A stretch of 64,000 nucleotides of DNA, from the NCBI GenBank assembly GCA_965194375.1, contig CBDAEL010000002.1; one strand, written 5' to 3'. Numbering within the stretch: the stretch's first letter is position 1; every line of letters begins with the position of its first letter. Shown here one piece after another: positions 50,549-59,650 of the stretch. Position numbers and translations under genes: made by a program. Source of the stretch: Tabrizicola_A aquatica (GTDB lineage: Bacteria; Pseudomonadota; Alphaproteobacteria; Rhodobacterales; Rhodobacteraceae). The notes below the pieces were generated by a model, which saw only the letters and a program-made list of their open reading frames with translations, ran no database searches and was not told where the DNA came from.

Positions 50549-52041
50549 GCGTGTCGCAGTCGAACCCGAACAGCTGGACCATTGCCGCCGCGCGTGACGC
50601 GCTGCGCAAGGGCGAGATCACGGCGGTGGATCTGACGATGTCTTGCCTCACGGCGATGGACGCGGGCGATGCGCTGAACGCCTATGTCCACAAGACCCCC
50701 GAAATCGCCCTGGAACAGGCCCGTGCCGCCGATGCGCGGCTGAAAGCCGACAAAGAGGCGCCGGCGATGTGCGGCATCCCCTTGGGCATCAAAGATCTCT
50801 TTTGCACCAAGGGCGTGCCGTCGCAGGCGGCCTCCAACATCCTCAAGGGCTTTAAGCCCGAGTATGAATCGACTGTCACGGCCAAGCTCTTTGGTGCGGG
50901 CGCAGTGATGCTGGGCAAGCTGAACATGGACGAATTTGCCATGGGCTCGTCCAACGAATCCTCCTGCTACGGCCCCTCGGTCAGCCCGTGGAAGATCGAC
51001 GACCGGCAGTTGACGCCGGGCGGGTCTTCAGGCGGCTCGGCGGCGGCTGTGGCGGCGGACCTTTGCCTTGCGGCGACCGGCACAGACACCGGCGGCTCCA
51101 TCCGTCAGCCTGCGGCCTTCACCGGGATTGTCGGGATCAAGCCGACCTATGGCCGCGTCTCGCGCTGGGGGATCGTGGCCTATGCCTCGTCCCTCGATCA
51201 GGCCGGGCCGATGACCAAATCGGTGCGCGATGCGGCGATTTTCCTAGGCGCCATGGCGGGCCATGACGCCAAGGACTCGACCTCGGCCGACATCCCGGTG
51301 CCGGATTTCGAGGCTGCGCTGACCGGCGACATTCGCGGCAAAAAGATCGGTATCCCGCGCGAATACCGTCTGGACGGCATCCCGGCCGAGATTGATGCGC
51401 TGTGGCAAAAGGGCATTGACATGCTGCGCGCGGCGGGGGCCGAGATCGTCGACATCTCGCTGCCGCACACGAAATACGCGCTGCCCGCCTATTACGTGAT
51501 CGCCCCGGCCGAAGCCTCGTCAAACCTCGCGCGCTATGACGGGGTGCGCTATGGCCACCGCGCCAAGCTGGCGGCGGGTGACGGCATCACCGAGATGTAT
51601 GAGAAAACCCGCGCCGAAGGCTTTGGCCCCGAGGTGCAGCGCCGCATCATGGTGGGCACCTATGTGCTGTCGGCGGGCTTTTACGACGCCTATTACAACC
51701 GCGCCCGCAAAGTGCGCGCACTGATTAAGCGCGATTTCGAACAGGCCTTCGCCGCCGGGATCGATTGCATCCTGACCCCCACCACCCCCTCCAGCGCCTT
51801 TGGTCTGGGCGAGATGGGCAGCAAGGACCCGGTTGAGATGTATCTCAACGATGTGTTCACCATTACGGTGAACCTCGCCGGCCTGCCCGGTGTGGCCGTC
51901 CCGGTCGGGGTTGATGCCAAGGGCCTGCCCTTGGGCCTGCAACTGATCGGCCGGCCTTGGGAAGAGGGTGCCTTGCTCAATCACGCCTATGTGCTGGAAC
52001 GGGCTGCGGGCTTTGTTTCCAAGCCGGAAAAATGGTGGTAA
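50545..52041 (+). CDS. gatA: glutamyl-tRNA(Gln) amidotransferase subunit A
   Basis: A 498-residue amidase-signature enzyme that supplies ammonia for GatB. The Ser-cis-Ser-Lys triad is visible as Lys83 (GIKDLF), Ser161 (PGGSSGGS) and Ser185 (DTGGSIRQPA). Length and C-terminal LGLQLIGRPWEEGALL match the family. ATG overlaps gatC by 4 bases, indicating coupled translation of the complex. Confidence 0.96.
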   Translation: MSVSQSNPNSWTIAAARDALRKGEITAVDLTMSCLTAMDAGDALNAYVHKTPEIALEQARAADARLKADKEAPAMCGIPLGIKDLFCTKGVPSQAASNILKGFKPEYESTVTAKLFGAGAVMLGKLNMDEFAMGSSNESSCYGPSVSPWKIDDRQLTPGGSSGGSAAAVAADLCLAATGTDTGGSIRQPAAFTGIVGIKPTYGRVSRWGIVAYASSLDQAGPMTKSVRDAAIFLGAMAGHDAKDSTSADIPVPDFEAALTGDIRGKKIGIPREYRLDGIPAEIDALWQKGIDMLRAAGAEIVDISLPHTKYALPAYYVIAPAEASSNLARYDGVRYGHRAKLAAGDGITEMYEKTRAEGFGPEVQRRIMVGTYVLSAGFYDAYYNRARKVRALIKRDFEQAFAAGIDCILTPTTPSSAFGLGEMGSKDPVEMYLNDVFTITVNLAGLPGVAVPVGVDAKGLPLGLQLIGRPWEEGALLNHAYVLERAAGFVSKPEKWW

Positions 52042-52078
52042 GGGGCGGCAAAGCGTTCTTCCGATGAAGGCAGATACC

Positions 52079-52891
52079 ATGCGCGTTCTTCTGTTTCTTG
52101 CCGCCGGTCTTGGACTTGCAGCCTGTGCCGCCCCGGTGCCGGATTCGGCCTCGGGCGTCGGGTTCAACGACTACAACTCCTATGTGCGCAATGCCCAAAC
52201 GGTGACCCCCACCGCGCCGCTCGATCCGATGGGCGTGGCAACAGCCACAGCCCCCAGCGCAGGCTTCTCGCCCGCCACCGCCGCCGCCGCGATTGACCGC
52301 GCCACCGGGGTTGCGCCCGCAGGCGGCACGGGCGTGCCGCTGACCGGGTCGGTGATCGGCTCGACCCCGACCGTTCCCATGGCCTCCACGCTGGCACCGG
52401 AACAGATGGCCTCGGTGACACTCGACGCCAATGGCCAGCGCCCGCGCGGCAACGCGCCGCTGACGATCAAGGAAGAAAGCGGCGAGATGGCAAACATCAA
52501 TCCGTCGATCTCGGACGAGAATGACTTTGAAGCCGTCAGCGCCCGCGAATCCATCGAAAGCGACAAGGCCCGGATCGAGCGCAACCGCGCGCAGTATCAG
52601 GTGGACCAGCCCACCGCGCTGCCGCAACGCTCGGGCGACGTCGGCGGCGCGCCGATTGTGGCCTTTGCGCTGTCCACCTCGCACCCCGTCGGCACGCAGA
52701 TCTACAAACGCGGCAAGCTCCGCCTGCAAAGCGCCGATGCGGCCTGCCGTCAATTCGCCTCGGCCGATCAGGCGCAAGAGGCCTTCTTGGCCGCCGGTGG
52801 CCCCGAGCGTGACCGCCGCGGCGTCGATCCGGACGGCGATGGCTATGCCTGCAGCTGGGACCCCTCGCCCTTCCGCGCCGCCCTGCAATGA
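52079..52891 (+). CDS. Excalibur-domain lipoprotein
   Basis: A 270-residue lipoprotein. Signal peptide with lipobox LAAC (lipid Cys at about 16); GAAGG-type ribosome site ahead of ATG 52079. The middle is Ala/Thr/Pro-rich and low complexity. A C-terminal Excalibur-like domain (about 218-268) has ACRQFASADQAQEAF and the calcium-type loop DPDGDGYACSWDPSPF. It overlaps the amidase gene by 4 bases, so it probably acts on or near the cell wall. ATG 52064 (MKADTMRV) is a less likely start. Confidence 0.8.
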   Translation: MRVLLFLAAGLGLAACAAPVPDSASGVGFNDYNSYVRNAQTVTPTAPLDPMGVATATAPSAGFSPATAAAAIDRATGVAPAGGTGVPLTGSVIGSTPTVPMASTLAPEQMASVTLDANGQRPRGNAPLTIKEESGEMANINPSISDENDFEAVSARESIESDKARIERNRAQYQVDQPTALPQRSGDVGGAPIVAFALSTSHPVGTQIYKRGKLRLQSADAACRQFASADQAQEAFLAAGGPERDRRGVDPDGDGYACSWDPSPFRAALQ

Positions 52892-53535
52892 CCCCTTTCC
52901 CCTCGCCGAATTTCGGTGAGCGGCGGGGGGGCGTATCCCCCTCGCTGGTGCTGATCCACTACACCGCGATCTCCTGCGACGAAGCCCGCGCGCGGCTCTG
53001 CGATCCGGCTGCCGAAGTCTCGGCCCATTGGCTGATCTCCGAGACGGGCATGGCCGAAGCCTTGGTCGACGAACGCCACCGCGCCTGGCATGCCGGGGCG
53101 GGCGCTTGGGCCGGGCTTGAGGACATCAACAGCCATTCCATCGGCATTGAACTCGCCAATGACGGCAACCAACCCTTCGCCGAACCGCAGATGGCGGCGC
53201 TGGAAACCCTACTGGCAGCCATCCTCGCACGCTGGTCCATTGCGCCCCACCGGGTGATCGGCCATTCCGACATGGCCCCACAGCGCAAATCCGATCCGGG
53301 GCGGCATTTCGATTGGCGGCGTCTGGCGCGCCAAGGCCTTTCGGTCTGGCCCGATCTCGGCGATCCCACCGCCCCCCTTGCCACCAGCCTCACGCGCTTT
53401 GGCTACCCCGATGCGCCCGCCGATATCCGCCTTGCCGCCTTCCGCCTGCGCTTTCGCCCTTGGGCGACCGGCCCGGAAGACGCCACCGACCGCGCCTTGG
53501 CCCAGCACCTCGCGCAGGAATTCGGCCAAGCCTGA
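52888..53535 (+). CDS. N-acetylmuramoyl-L-alanine amidase (AmpD/amidase_2 type)
   Basis: A 215-residue zinc amidase that cleaves muramic acid from L-alanine. Zinc ligands expected at LIHYTA (His), GHSDMAPQRKSDPG (His and Asp). AHWLISETG and HAGAGAWAGLEDINSHSIGIEL are family blocks. It has no evident signal peptide, so it is likely cytoplasmic and in wall recycling, like AmpD. It overlaps the lipoprotein gene by 4 bases. Confidence 0.9.
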   Translation: MTPFPSPNFGERRGGVSPSLVLIHYTAISCDEARARLCDPAAEVSAHWLISETGMAEALVDERHRAWHAGAGAWAGLEDINSHSIGIELANDGNQPFAEPQMAALETLLAAILARWSIAPHRVIGHSDMAPQRKSDPGRHFDWRRLARQGLSVWPDLGDPTAPLATSLTRFGYPDAPADIRLAAFRLRFRPWATGPEDATDRALAQHLAQEFGQA

Positions 53536-53553
53536 TCCGCGCTGACCGAGCCA

Positions 53554-53583
53554 ATTTCATCTTGGCCCAAATACTCCCGCCGG
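53554..53583 (-). repeat. dispersed motif copy 2
   Basis: Read on the minus strand: GGGAGTATTTGGGCCAAGAT followed by GAAA, preceded by CCGGC. It lies between the amidase gene and rnpB. Confidence 0.65.
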
Positions 53584-53677
53584 AGGCACCTCAGGCCGGG
53601 CCGGGGCGCTCCACTGGCAAGGCCACTCCCACCGCCTTAGGGCTTGAAGCGCGGCCCCATTCGCCGTATCTGCCCCC

Positions 53678-54086
53678 TTGCGCGGAGGGCTGGATGACCG
53701 CGGGGCTTGCGCCTCGAGGAAAGTCCGGACTCCATGAAGGAAGGGTGCCGGGTAACGCCCGGCGGGGGCAACCCCAGGGAAAGCGCCACAGAAAAGAAAC
53801 CGCCCCGCTTGCGGGGTAAGGGTGAAACGGTGGGGTAAGAGCCCACCGCAGGACTGGCAACAGGACTGGCACGGCAAGCCCCACCCGGAGCAATGCCGAA
53901 TAGGGGCCTTGCGTGGAAAGGTCTGACCATCTGCCTTCGGGCGGTCAGAGACCTCCACAGGGACACTTCAGCCCAAAGGCCCGGGTTGGCAGCTTGACCG
54001 CCCCGGTAACGGGTGCGGCAGAGGAATGGTCATCCAAGGGGCGTAAGCCCCGGGACAGAATCCGGCTTACAGGCCCTCCGCGCAAT
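53678..54086 (+). ncRNA. rnpB: RNase P RNA (class A)
   Basis: The catalytic RNA of RNase P, which trims tRNA 5' ends. Terminal helix P1 pairs TTGCGCGGAGGGC (53678-53690) with GCCCTCCGCGCAA (54073-54085). Inside lie the universal CR I box GAGGAAAGTCCGGACTCC at about 53716, the AGGGTGCCGGGTAACGCCCGG region, the AAACGGTGGGGTAAGAGCCC box, the AGAGGAATGGTCATCC part, and GACAGAATCCGGCTTACAGG (CR V) near the 3' end. No protein-coding frame in this span is credible. Confidence 0.95.
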
Positions 54087-54174
54087 TTACCCAAGCTGTG
54101 AAATATCGTGGCGGTTTGGCGCAAAATGGTGAATAGTTTTCGTCAAATTCCTTTTCAATCGTTGCATTTCACCC

Positions 54175-55368
54175 ATGCCCTACCCCGACACACCCACAGA
54201 GAAGGTCGCCAAAAAGGTGATCGTCGCCTGCATGCGCGACGAGGCGCTCTTTGTGGTGGAATGGGTGGCGCATCATCTCGCCCTCGGGTTTGACCGCATC
54301 ATCGTCTATACCAACGCCTGCTCCGATGGCACCGACCGCCTTTTGGATGCCATGGCGGGCTTTCTACCGGTCGAGCATTACGACAACCCCGGCCCCTACA
54401 CGGCGGGCAGCATTCAAAAACAGGCGCTCGAGATGGCCTTTCAACTGCCGCAGGTGCGGCAGGCGGGGTGGGTCTTGCACATTGATGCAGATGAATACCT
54501 CAACATCGAACTGGGCGCGCGGCGGGTTGATGATCTCATTGCCCTGCATCCCGGCGTCGATGCGATTGCCATCCAATGGCGGCACTTCGGCAGCGCGGGT
54601 GTGGCAAGCTGGCAGGGCGGGTCGGTGGTGGAAACCTTCACGCGCTGCGAACGCGATGTCCCGGTGCCGGGGGCGGCGGCGCAGGTCGGATTCAAGACCC
54701 TCTTTCGCCCCCAGCGCTTTAAAATGATGGGGGTGCATAGCCCGAAACTGCCGTGGAAAAAGCGGGTGCCGGTGGTGGTCAACACCGCCGGTGTGCCGAT
54801 GCCGGTCGATGCGCTGATGTCCAAACGCAAATCGGGCTACCCGGTCGCGGCGGCGCAGTGCACTTGGGCCCATGCCAGCCTGCATCACCACCATGTCAAA
54901 TCCGACGATCTGCATCTCTTGAAACACGCCCGCGGCGATGCCAACGGGCGCAAGAACAAAAAACGGGTGATCGGATCGGACTTTTACCGTCTGGTCGACC
55001 GCAACGAGGTGGAAAGCAAATCGCTCCTCCGCTTCCGCGCGCAGGTCACCCCGATCGAGACGCAGATTCGCGGCCTGCCGCAGATCGCCGCGCATGAGGC
55101 GGCGGCGATGGCGTGGTTTCAGGCCCGCTATCACGATGCCGCGGCTACCGCCGACCGGGCGGACCAAGAAGAGATCGCGCTCGATTGGCTGCGCGCCCAA
55201 TTGGCCGATCTGCGCCAAAGCGCAGGCCCGGCGGCCTTTGAAACCGCCGCCGCCGCGTGGTTTCAGCGGCTTTTGCTGCAACTGGATGAGGTGGATGCCG
55301 CCGCCGATGAGCCCGACGCCCGCAACTCGGGCGGCGGGGACGAAGAGGCCGCGCGCTCGGTCGCCTGA
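54175..55368 (+). CDS. glycosyltransferase family 2-like protein (Glyco_tranf_2_4)
   Basis: A 397-residue putative sugar transferase. N-terminal KVIVACMRDEALFVVEWVAHHLALGFDRIIVYTNACSDGT is the family entry motif, and HIDADEYL carries the DxD-type metal site at about 103-110. A C-terminal helical region (about 300-380) is variable and acidic. It lacks membrane helices and a sugar-cluster context, so the acceptor is unknown. ATG 54175 lies 89 bases after rnpB. Confidence 0.8.
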   Translation: MPYPDTPTEKVAKKVIVACMRDEALFVVEWVAHHLALGFDRIIVYTNACSDGTDRLLDAMAGFLPVEHYDNPGPYTAGSIQKQALEMAFQLPQVRQAGWVLHIDADEYLNIELGARRVDDLIALHPGVDAIAIQWRHFGSAGVASWQGGSVVETFTRCERDVPVPGAAAQVGFKTLFRPQRFKMMGVHSPKLPWKKRVPVVVNTAGVPMPVDALMSKRKSGYPVAAAQCTWAHASLHHHHVKSDDLHLLKHARGDANGRKNKKRVIGSDFYRLVDRNEVESKSLLRFRAQVTPIETQIRGLPQIAAHEAAAMAWFQARYHDAAATADRADQEEIALDWLRAQLADLRQSAGPAAFETAAAAWFQRLLLQLDEVDAAADEPDARNSGGGDEEAARSVA

Positions 55369-55470
55369 GCCGGTGCTTTTGCTGTTGACTCTGCCCCTCC
55401 CACGGGTAAAAGGCGGGCTTCAAGGTTTTACCGGGGAGACTGAGGTTTTCCCGATGCAGGAGAGACGACC

Positions 55471-55638
55471 ATGGCCAAACCGGCGACGATCAAGATCCGT
55501 CTGAACTCGACGGCTGGCACCGGGCACTTCTATGTGACCAAAAAGAACGCGCGCACCATGACCGAAAAGATGGTTGTGAAGAAGTATGACCCCGTCAAGC
55601 GCGAGCATGTCGAATACAAGGAAGGCAAGATCAAGTAA
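55471..55638 (+). CDS. rpmG: 50S ribosomal protein L33
   Basis: A 55-residue ribosomal protein. MAKPATIKIRLNSTAGTGHF and YVTKKNARTMTEKMVVKKYD match L33; the end VKREHVEYKEGKIK is the usual one. It is the Cys-less form that binds no zinc. GCAGGAGAGA ribosome site ahead of ATG 55471. An intrinsic terminator follows at 55665-55690. Confidence 0.95.
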   Translation: MAKPATIKIRLNSTAGTGHFYVTKKNARTMTEKMVVKKYDPVKREHVEYKEGKIK

Positions 55639-55664
55639 GATCTGCCGATCCAAATCTGATGCAG

Positions 55665-55690
55665 AGGCCGTCCGTTTGGGCGGCCTTTTC
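55665..55690 (+). terminator. intrinsic terminator of rpmG
   Basis: AGGCCGTCC-GTTT-GGGCGGCCT stem (one mismatch) followed by TTTC. It begins 27 bases after the rpmG stop. Confidence 0.7.
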
Positions 55691-55807
55691 GTTTGGTGGC
55701 CACCCTTCGGGCCAAGGCGCAAGGCGCGTAAGCCAAGGCTTACACCGCAACCCTTGACCTTCGCCCGCCACAGGCGCCCAATTCGGGACATTCACCCGGA
55801 GGCCATT

Positions 55808-56500
55808 TTGGAACGCAGTCATTATGAAGAGCATTACGTCGCCCGCATCGGCTGGCTGCGCGCGGCGGTGCTGGGGGCCAATGACGGCATCGTCTCCACC
55901 GCCTCGCTGATCGTCGGCGTGGCGGCGGCTTCAGGGCGGGCCGAGGTGCTGGTGGCGGGCATGGCAGGCTTGGCCGCGGGTGCGCTCAGCATGGCGGCGG
56001 GCGAATATGTCTCGGTCTCCAGCCAGTCCGATACCGAAAAGGCCGACACCGCACGCGAACAGGCCGAGTTGGACGCCGGCCCCGCCGAAGAGCTGCGCGC
56101 GCTGACCAGCATCTATGAGGACCGGGGGCTGGAGCCGGCCCTTGCCCTGCAGGTCGCCACCGCGCTGCATGCCCATGACCCGCTGGCCGCCCATCTGCGT
56201 GACGAGTTGGGCTTTTCCGAGCACAGCGAGGCAAAGCCCTTGGTCGCTGCTGGCGCATCGGCGCTGACCTTTGCGGTGGGGGCGGCCCTGCCTCTGGCCA
56301 CGGCGGCCTTGGTTCCCGACGCGCAAATCACCCTTTGGGTCACGACGCTGTCGCTGTTGTTTCTGGCCCTTCTGGGGGCCATCGGCGCCAAGGCAGGCGG
56401 CGCGCCCGTGCTGCGCGCGGTGGCGCGGGTCACCTTCTGGGGGGCGGTGGCCATGGCGGTGACGGCGGCTGTTGGCGCGCTTTTCGGCGCGGTGGTCTAG
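55808..56500 (+). CDS. VIT1/CCC1-family metal transporter
   Basis: A 230-residue membrane protein of the VIT1/CCC1 family, which moves iron or manganese. It has the typical RAAVLGANDGIVSTASLIVGVAAA and GALSMAAGEYVSVSSQSDTEKAD blocks and a helical cytoplasmic domain with acidic residues that coordinate metal, then three membrane helices. A TTG start at 55808 has a good GGAGG site (55798-55802) and is preferred; no ATG is in the right place. It converges on the Bax-inhibitor gene. Confidence 0.88.
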   Translation: MERSHYEEHYVARIGWLRAAVLGANDGIVSTASLIVGVAAASGRAEVLVAGMAGLAAGALSMAAGEYVSVSSQSDTEKADTAREQAELDAGPAEELRALTSIYEDRGLEPALALQVATALHAHDPLAAHLRDELGFSEHSEAKPLVAAGASALTFAVGAALPLATAALVPDAQITLWVTTLSLLFLALLGAIGAKAGGAPVLRAVARVTFWGAVAMAVTAAVGALFGAVV

Positions 56501-56522
56501 GCCTGCCAACCCCGCAAAGCAA

Positions 56523-56546
56523 AAGGCCGGGGTTTCCCCCGGCCTT
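56523..56546. terminator. bidirectional hairpin between VIT1 and Bax-inhibitor genes
   Basis: AAGGCCGGGG-TTTC-CCCCGGCCTT is a perfect 10-base-pair stem with A/T-bounded ends, which reads as a terminator in both directions between convergent genes. Confidence 0.75.
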
Positions 56547-56569
56547 CTGTTTCGCTTTGGTCCCCGCGC

Positions 56570-57289
56570 TTATTCGCGGTTGCCGAGGAATTGCAGCAGG
56601 AACATGAACATGTTCAGGAAGTTCATATAGAGGCTCAGCGCCCCCATGATGGCCGACTTGCCCAGCCATTCCTGATCGGCATGAACGGCATGCTCGATAT
56701 AGGTGTTCTTGATGTTCTGGGTGTCAAACGCGGTCAGACCCGCGAAGATCAACACACCGATCACCGAGATCGCGAAGGACATCGCCGACGAGGCGAGGAA
56801 GATGTTCACGATCGAAGCGACGATCAGGCCGATCAGACCCATCATCAAGAAGGTGCCCATTCCGGACAGGTCTTTCTTGGTGGTGTAGCCGTAAAGCGAC
56901 AGACCCGCGAAGGCGATCGCGGTGACCAAGAAGGTCTGCGCAATCGACGTGCCGGTGTAGACGGCGAAGATATAGCTGATCGACAGGCCCATGACTGCGG
57001 CGAACACATAGAAGAACAGTTGTGCTGCGGCGGCCGACAGACGGTTGATCATCGCGCTGAAGGCAAAGACCATGATCAAGGGCGCGAACATTACCAACCA
57101 CTTGACCGGGGTTGCGAAGATCGCGGCCAGCATCGCTTCATTGGTGCCAACGGCCCAAGCCACGCCGCCGGTCAGCACCATCGCCACGGACATAAGCCCG
57201 TAGACCTTTGTCATATGGGCGCGAAGGCCCTCGTCGATCTGGGCCGCCTGGGCGGCGCCCACGGTCCGGATCGTATCATACTGTGCCAT
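56570..57289 (-). CDS. Bax inhibitor-1 / YccA-family membrane protein
   Basis: A 239-residue protein with seven membrane helices. N-terminal LRAHMTKVYGLMSVAMVLTGGVAWAVG, MGLSISYIFAVYTGTSIAQTFLVTAIAFAGLSLYGYTTKKDLSGMG and the C-terminal TAFDTQNIKNTY fit the BI-1/YccA/YbhL family. YccA interacts with FtsH in E. coli; the calcium-leak acidic pair near DTQ may be present. Not essential to other genes nearby. Confidence 0.92.
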   Translation of the reverse strand: MAQYDTIRTVGAAQAAQIDEGLRAHMTKVYGLMSVAMVLTGGVAWAVGTNEAMLAAIFATPVKWLVMFAPLIMVFAFSAMINRLSAAAAQLFFYVFAAVMGLSISYIFAVYTGTSIAQTFLVTAIAFAGLSLYGYTTKKDLSGMGTFLMMGLIGLIVASIVNIFLASSAMSFAISVIGVLIFAGLTAFDTQNIKNTYIEHAVHADQEWLGKSAIMGALSLYMNFLNMFMFLLQFLGNRE

Positions 57290-57428
57290 GTGTAAGCCTC
57301 CGATGTTTCTGGGGACGGCGCATGAACAGGCCCATGCACCGCCTTATGCGCAAAATATCGGGGTTCACCTTCTGGTTTTCAAGGATTTCATTGCGAAATA
57401 CGACGTCAAAAATGTCGAATTTTTTGCC

Positions 57429-57659
57429 TTAGCGGCGCCAGCTGGCCGGGACGTCCCAAAACGGACGGTTGGCTTCGGCCAAAGCGGCGCGTTCGGTGAG
57501 GCCGATATCAGCCAGACGGGCCGCATCCATCCCGCGCAGCGCTTGGCGCTGACGGTGGGCGACAAGGCCAAGGCGAAGGGTTTTGGCCAAACGGCCAAGG
57601 GTGCTCTGCATCTCGACACGACGGATCGTCATCGTGGATGTGGCGACAGAGGCGAACAT
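57429..57659 (-). CDS. DUF1127 small protein
   Basis: A 76-residue protein with the DUF1127 core at the C-terminal half (RQALRGMDAARLADIGLTERAALAEANRPFWD), an Arg-rich motif (about residues 40-60) that in characterised small relatives binds RNA or affects phosphate and carbon regulation. Ribosome site AAAGGAAAG ahead of ATG 57659. It diverges from the LysR gene. Confidence 0.85.
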   Translation of the reverse strand: MFASVATSTMTIRRVEMQSTLGRLAKTLRLGLVAHRQRQALRGMDAARLADIGLTERAALAEANRPFWDVPASWRR

Positions 57660-57744
57660 GATCTTTCCTTTCAGGGTCATTAACAGCGGTGATCCTGCGG
57701 GCAAATCCCATCAGGACACTTGATTGTTCTACCCGAATCGATAA

Positions 57745-57761
57745 CATTCCGAAAACGAATG
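57745..57761. promoter_or_regulatory. LysR-type T-N11-A operator
   Basis: CATTC-N7-GAATG dyad in the gap between divergent DUF1127 and LysR genes. This fits the LysR box T-N11-A and could serve autoregulation. It overlaps an in-frame ATG at 57759, which argues for the GTG 57792 start. Confidence 0.55.
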
Positions 57762-57791
57762 ATATTGAACTCTGAAATCAGGATTTGTGAT

Positions 57792-58694
57792 GTGATCCGC
57801 AATCTCGACCTGACCTCGCTGCGCTCGTTCGTGGCCATCGCCGATGCGGGCGGTGTCACCCGCGCCGCCGGGTTCCTGAACCTGACGCAATCGGCGGTGT
57901 CGATGCAAATCAAACGGTTGGAAGAGGTTTTGGGCTGTGACGTGCTTGACCGCTCCGCCCGCAAAGTGGGGCTCACGGCCGAGGGCGAGCAGCTTTTGGG
58001 CTATGCCCGCAAGATGCTGGCGCTGAACGACGAGGCGTTTCACCGCCTGACCACCGATGTGCACGAGGGCGAGATCGTGCTGGGCGTGCCGCATGACATT
58101 GTCTATCCGGCCATCCCGCAGGTGCTGCGCCGCTTTGCCAAAGAGTATCCCAAGATGAAGGTGACGCTCTTGTCCTCCTTCACTCGCGTCCTCAAGGCCC
58201 AGTTCGCCCGCGGCGAATGCGACGTCATCCTAACAACCGAGGTGGGCGTCGATCCCGAGGGCGAAACGATTGCCGAATTGCCCTTGGTCTGGGTCGGCGC
58301 GCCACAAGGGGCGGCATGGAAAAGTCGGCCCTTGCGGCTGGCCTATGAGCACAACTGCATCTTCCGCCAAGGCGTGCAGGCGGCCTTGGACCGGGCGGGC
58401 ATCCCGTGGGAAATGGCGGTGGAAAGCGACAGCACCCGCACGGTTGAGGCGAGTGTCTCGGCCGATCTGGCCGTGCACACCGTCTTGGCTGGGTCCGAGC
58501 CGCCCTATGTGGAACGCATCAATCACGGCGGGGCGCTGCCGGATCTGTCCACCATGAAGGTCAATCTCTACGTTGCCCAACCCGCCCATTCGCACACCAT
58601 TCAGGCGATGGCCGAAATGATCCGCCGCGCCTATGCCCAAGGCAAAGGCCGCGTCGTGGTGCAAGAGCGCGAGTTGAAACTGGTTCAGTCCTGA
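57792..58694 (+). CDS. LysR-family transcriptional regulator
   Basis: A 300-residue regulator. Winged helix at about 4-62 (LDLTSLRSFVAIADAGGVTRAAGFLNLTQSAVSMQIKRLEEVLG), then a substrate-binding domain with DIVYPAIPQVLRRFAKEYP and CDVILTTEVGVDPEGE. The motif style resembles the LrhA/HexA group. GTG 57792 with an AGGA site is favoured over ATG 57759, because the latter lies in the candidate operator. The target is unknown; DUF1127 is divergent. Confidence 0.9.
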   Translation: MIRNLDLTSLRSFVAIADAGGVTRAAGFLNLTQSAVSMQIKRLEEVLGCDVLDRSARKVGLTAEGEQLLGYARKMLALNDEAFHRLTTDVHEGEIVLGVPHDIVYPAIPQVLRRFAKEYPKMKVTLLSSFTRVLKAQFARGECDVILTTEVGVDPEGETIAELPLVWVGAPQGAAWKSRPLRLAYEHNCIFRQGVQAALDRAGIPWEMAVESDSTRTVEASVSADLAVHTVLAGSEPPYVERINHGGALPDLSTMKVNLYVAQPAHSHTIQAMAEMIRRAYAQGKGRVVVQERELKLVQS

Positions 58695-59650
58695 ACCCGG
58701 ATCACGATCTTCCCGGTGGATTTGCGGTCGCGCAGCAATTCCAGCGCTTGAGGCAATTGGTCAAAGGGCAGTTGGTGACTGATATGGGGGCGCAGACCCC
58801 CTTTGGCATACCAGCCCAAGAGCGTGTTCAGGCTGCCCGTCAACACCTGCGGCGCGAATTTGAGATAGCCGCCCCAGTATAGCCCCATCACCGAAAGGTT
58901 CTTGACCAACAAGAGGTTGGCCGCCACCTGCGGCACCTGCCCGCTGGCAAAGCCAATGGCCAAGAGACGCCCCTCAGGCCGGCAGGCCGACAAGGCGGCA
59001 TCAAAACCCGGGCCGCCCACGGCGTCATAGACCACATCCACCCCACCCAAGGCCTTGAAGGCGGCCTTCAGATCAGGCGTCTCGCTGTCGATCGCCTCAT
59101 CCGCCCCGGCAGCCCGTGCGATGGCCAGCTTTTCGGCCCCACGGGCCGAGGCAATCACCCGCGCGCCCATGCGCTTGCCGATCTCCACCGCCGTCAGGCC
59201 AACGCCGCCCGACGCCCCCAGCACCAACAGCGTCTCGCCCGGTTGCAGCCGCGCCTTGTGGTCCAGCGCCAGATGCGAGGTGCCATAGGCGATGGGAAAG
59301 GCGGCGGCATCGGTAAAGGGCATGGCATCGGGGATGGCCACCACGCGATTGGCAGGCGCAATCGCCTGTTCAGCCAGCGCGCCGTGATTGAGAAAGGCCA
59401 GAACGCGGGTGCCAGGGGCCGGGCCGCTGACGCCGGGGCCAAGCGCCTCCACCACGCCCGCCACTTCCATACCCGGCGTATAGGGCAGGGGGGGCTTTTC
59501 CTGATACTTGCCGTCGCGCATCAGCAGATCGGCAAAGTTCAGCGCGGCGGCGGCCACGCGCAGCCGCAGCTCGCCCGGGCCGGGCATGGGGCTGTCCATC
59601 ACCTCTAACGCAAAGTCGCCGCCAAGCTCGCCCAGTCGCCAGGATTTCAT
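58685..59650 (-). CDS. NADPH:quinone oxidoreductase family protein (zinc-free MDR)
   Basis: A 321-residue medium-chain dehydrogenase/reductase of quinone oxidoreductase type. Rossmann block LLVLGASGGVGLTAVEIGKRMGARV (about 141-166), LNFADLLMRDGKYQ, PYTPGMEVAGVVEALG. Structural and catalytic zinc Cys are absent. End overlaps the LysR gene end by 10 bases (convergent). Confidence 0.9.
   Translation of the reverse strand: MKSWRLGELGGDFALEVMDSPMPGPGELRLRVAAAALNFADLLMRDGKYQEKPPLPYTPGMEVAGVVEALGPGVSGPAPGTRVLAFLNHGALAEQAIAPANRVVAIPDAMPFTDAAAFPIAYGTSHLALDHKARLQPGETLLVLGASGGVGLTAVEIGKRMGARVIASARGAEKLAIARAAGADEAIDSETPDLKAAFKALGGVDVVYDAVGGPGFDAALSACRPEGRLLAIGFASGQVPQVAANLLLVKNLSVMGLYWGGYLKFAPQVLTGSLNTLLGWYAKGGLRPHISHQLPFDQLPQALELLRDRKSTGKIVIRVQD

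Noticed and set aside
53591..53966. Several protein frames inside 53.6-54.0 kb
   Set aside because: They overlap the RNase P RNA, whose P1 helix and conserved boxes explain the sequence.
53700..54080. Possible tmRNA or riboswitch
   Set aside because: The conserved boxes and P1 pairing match RNase P RNA class A; there is no tRNA-like end.
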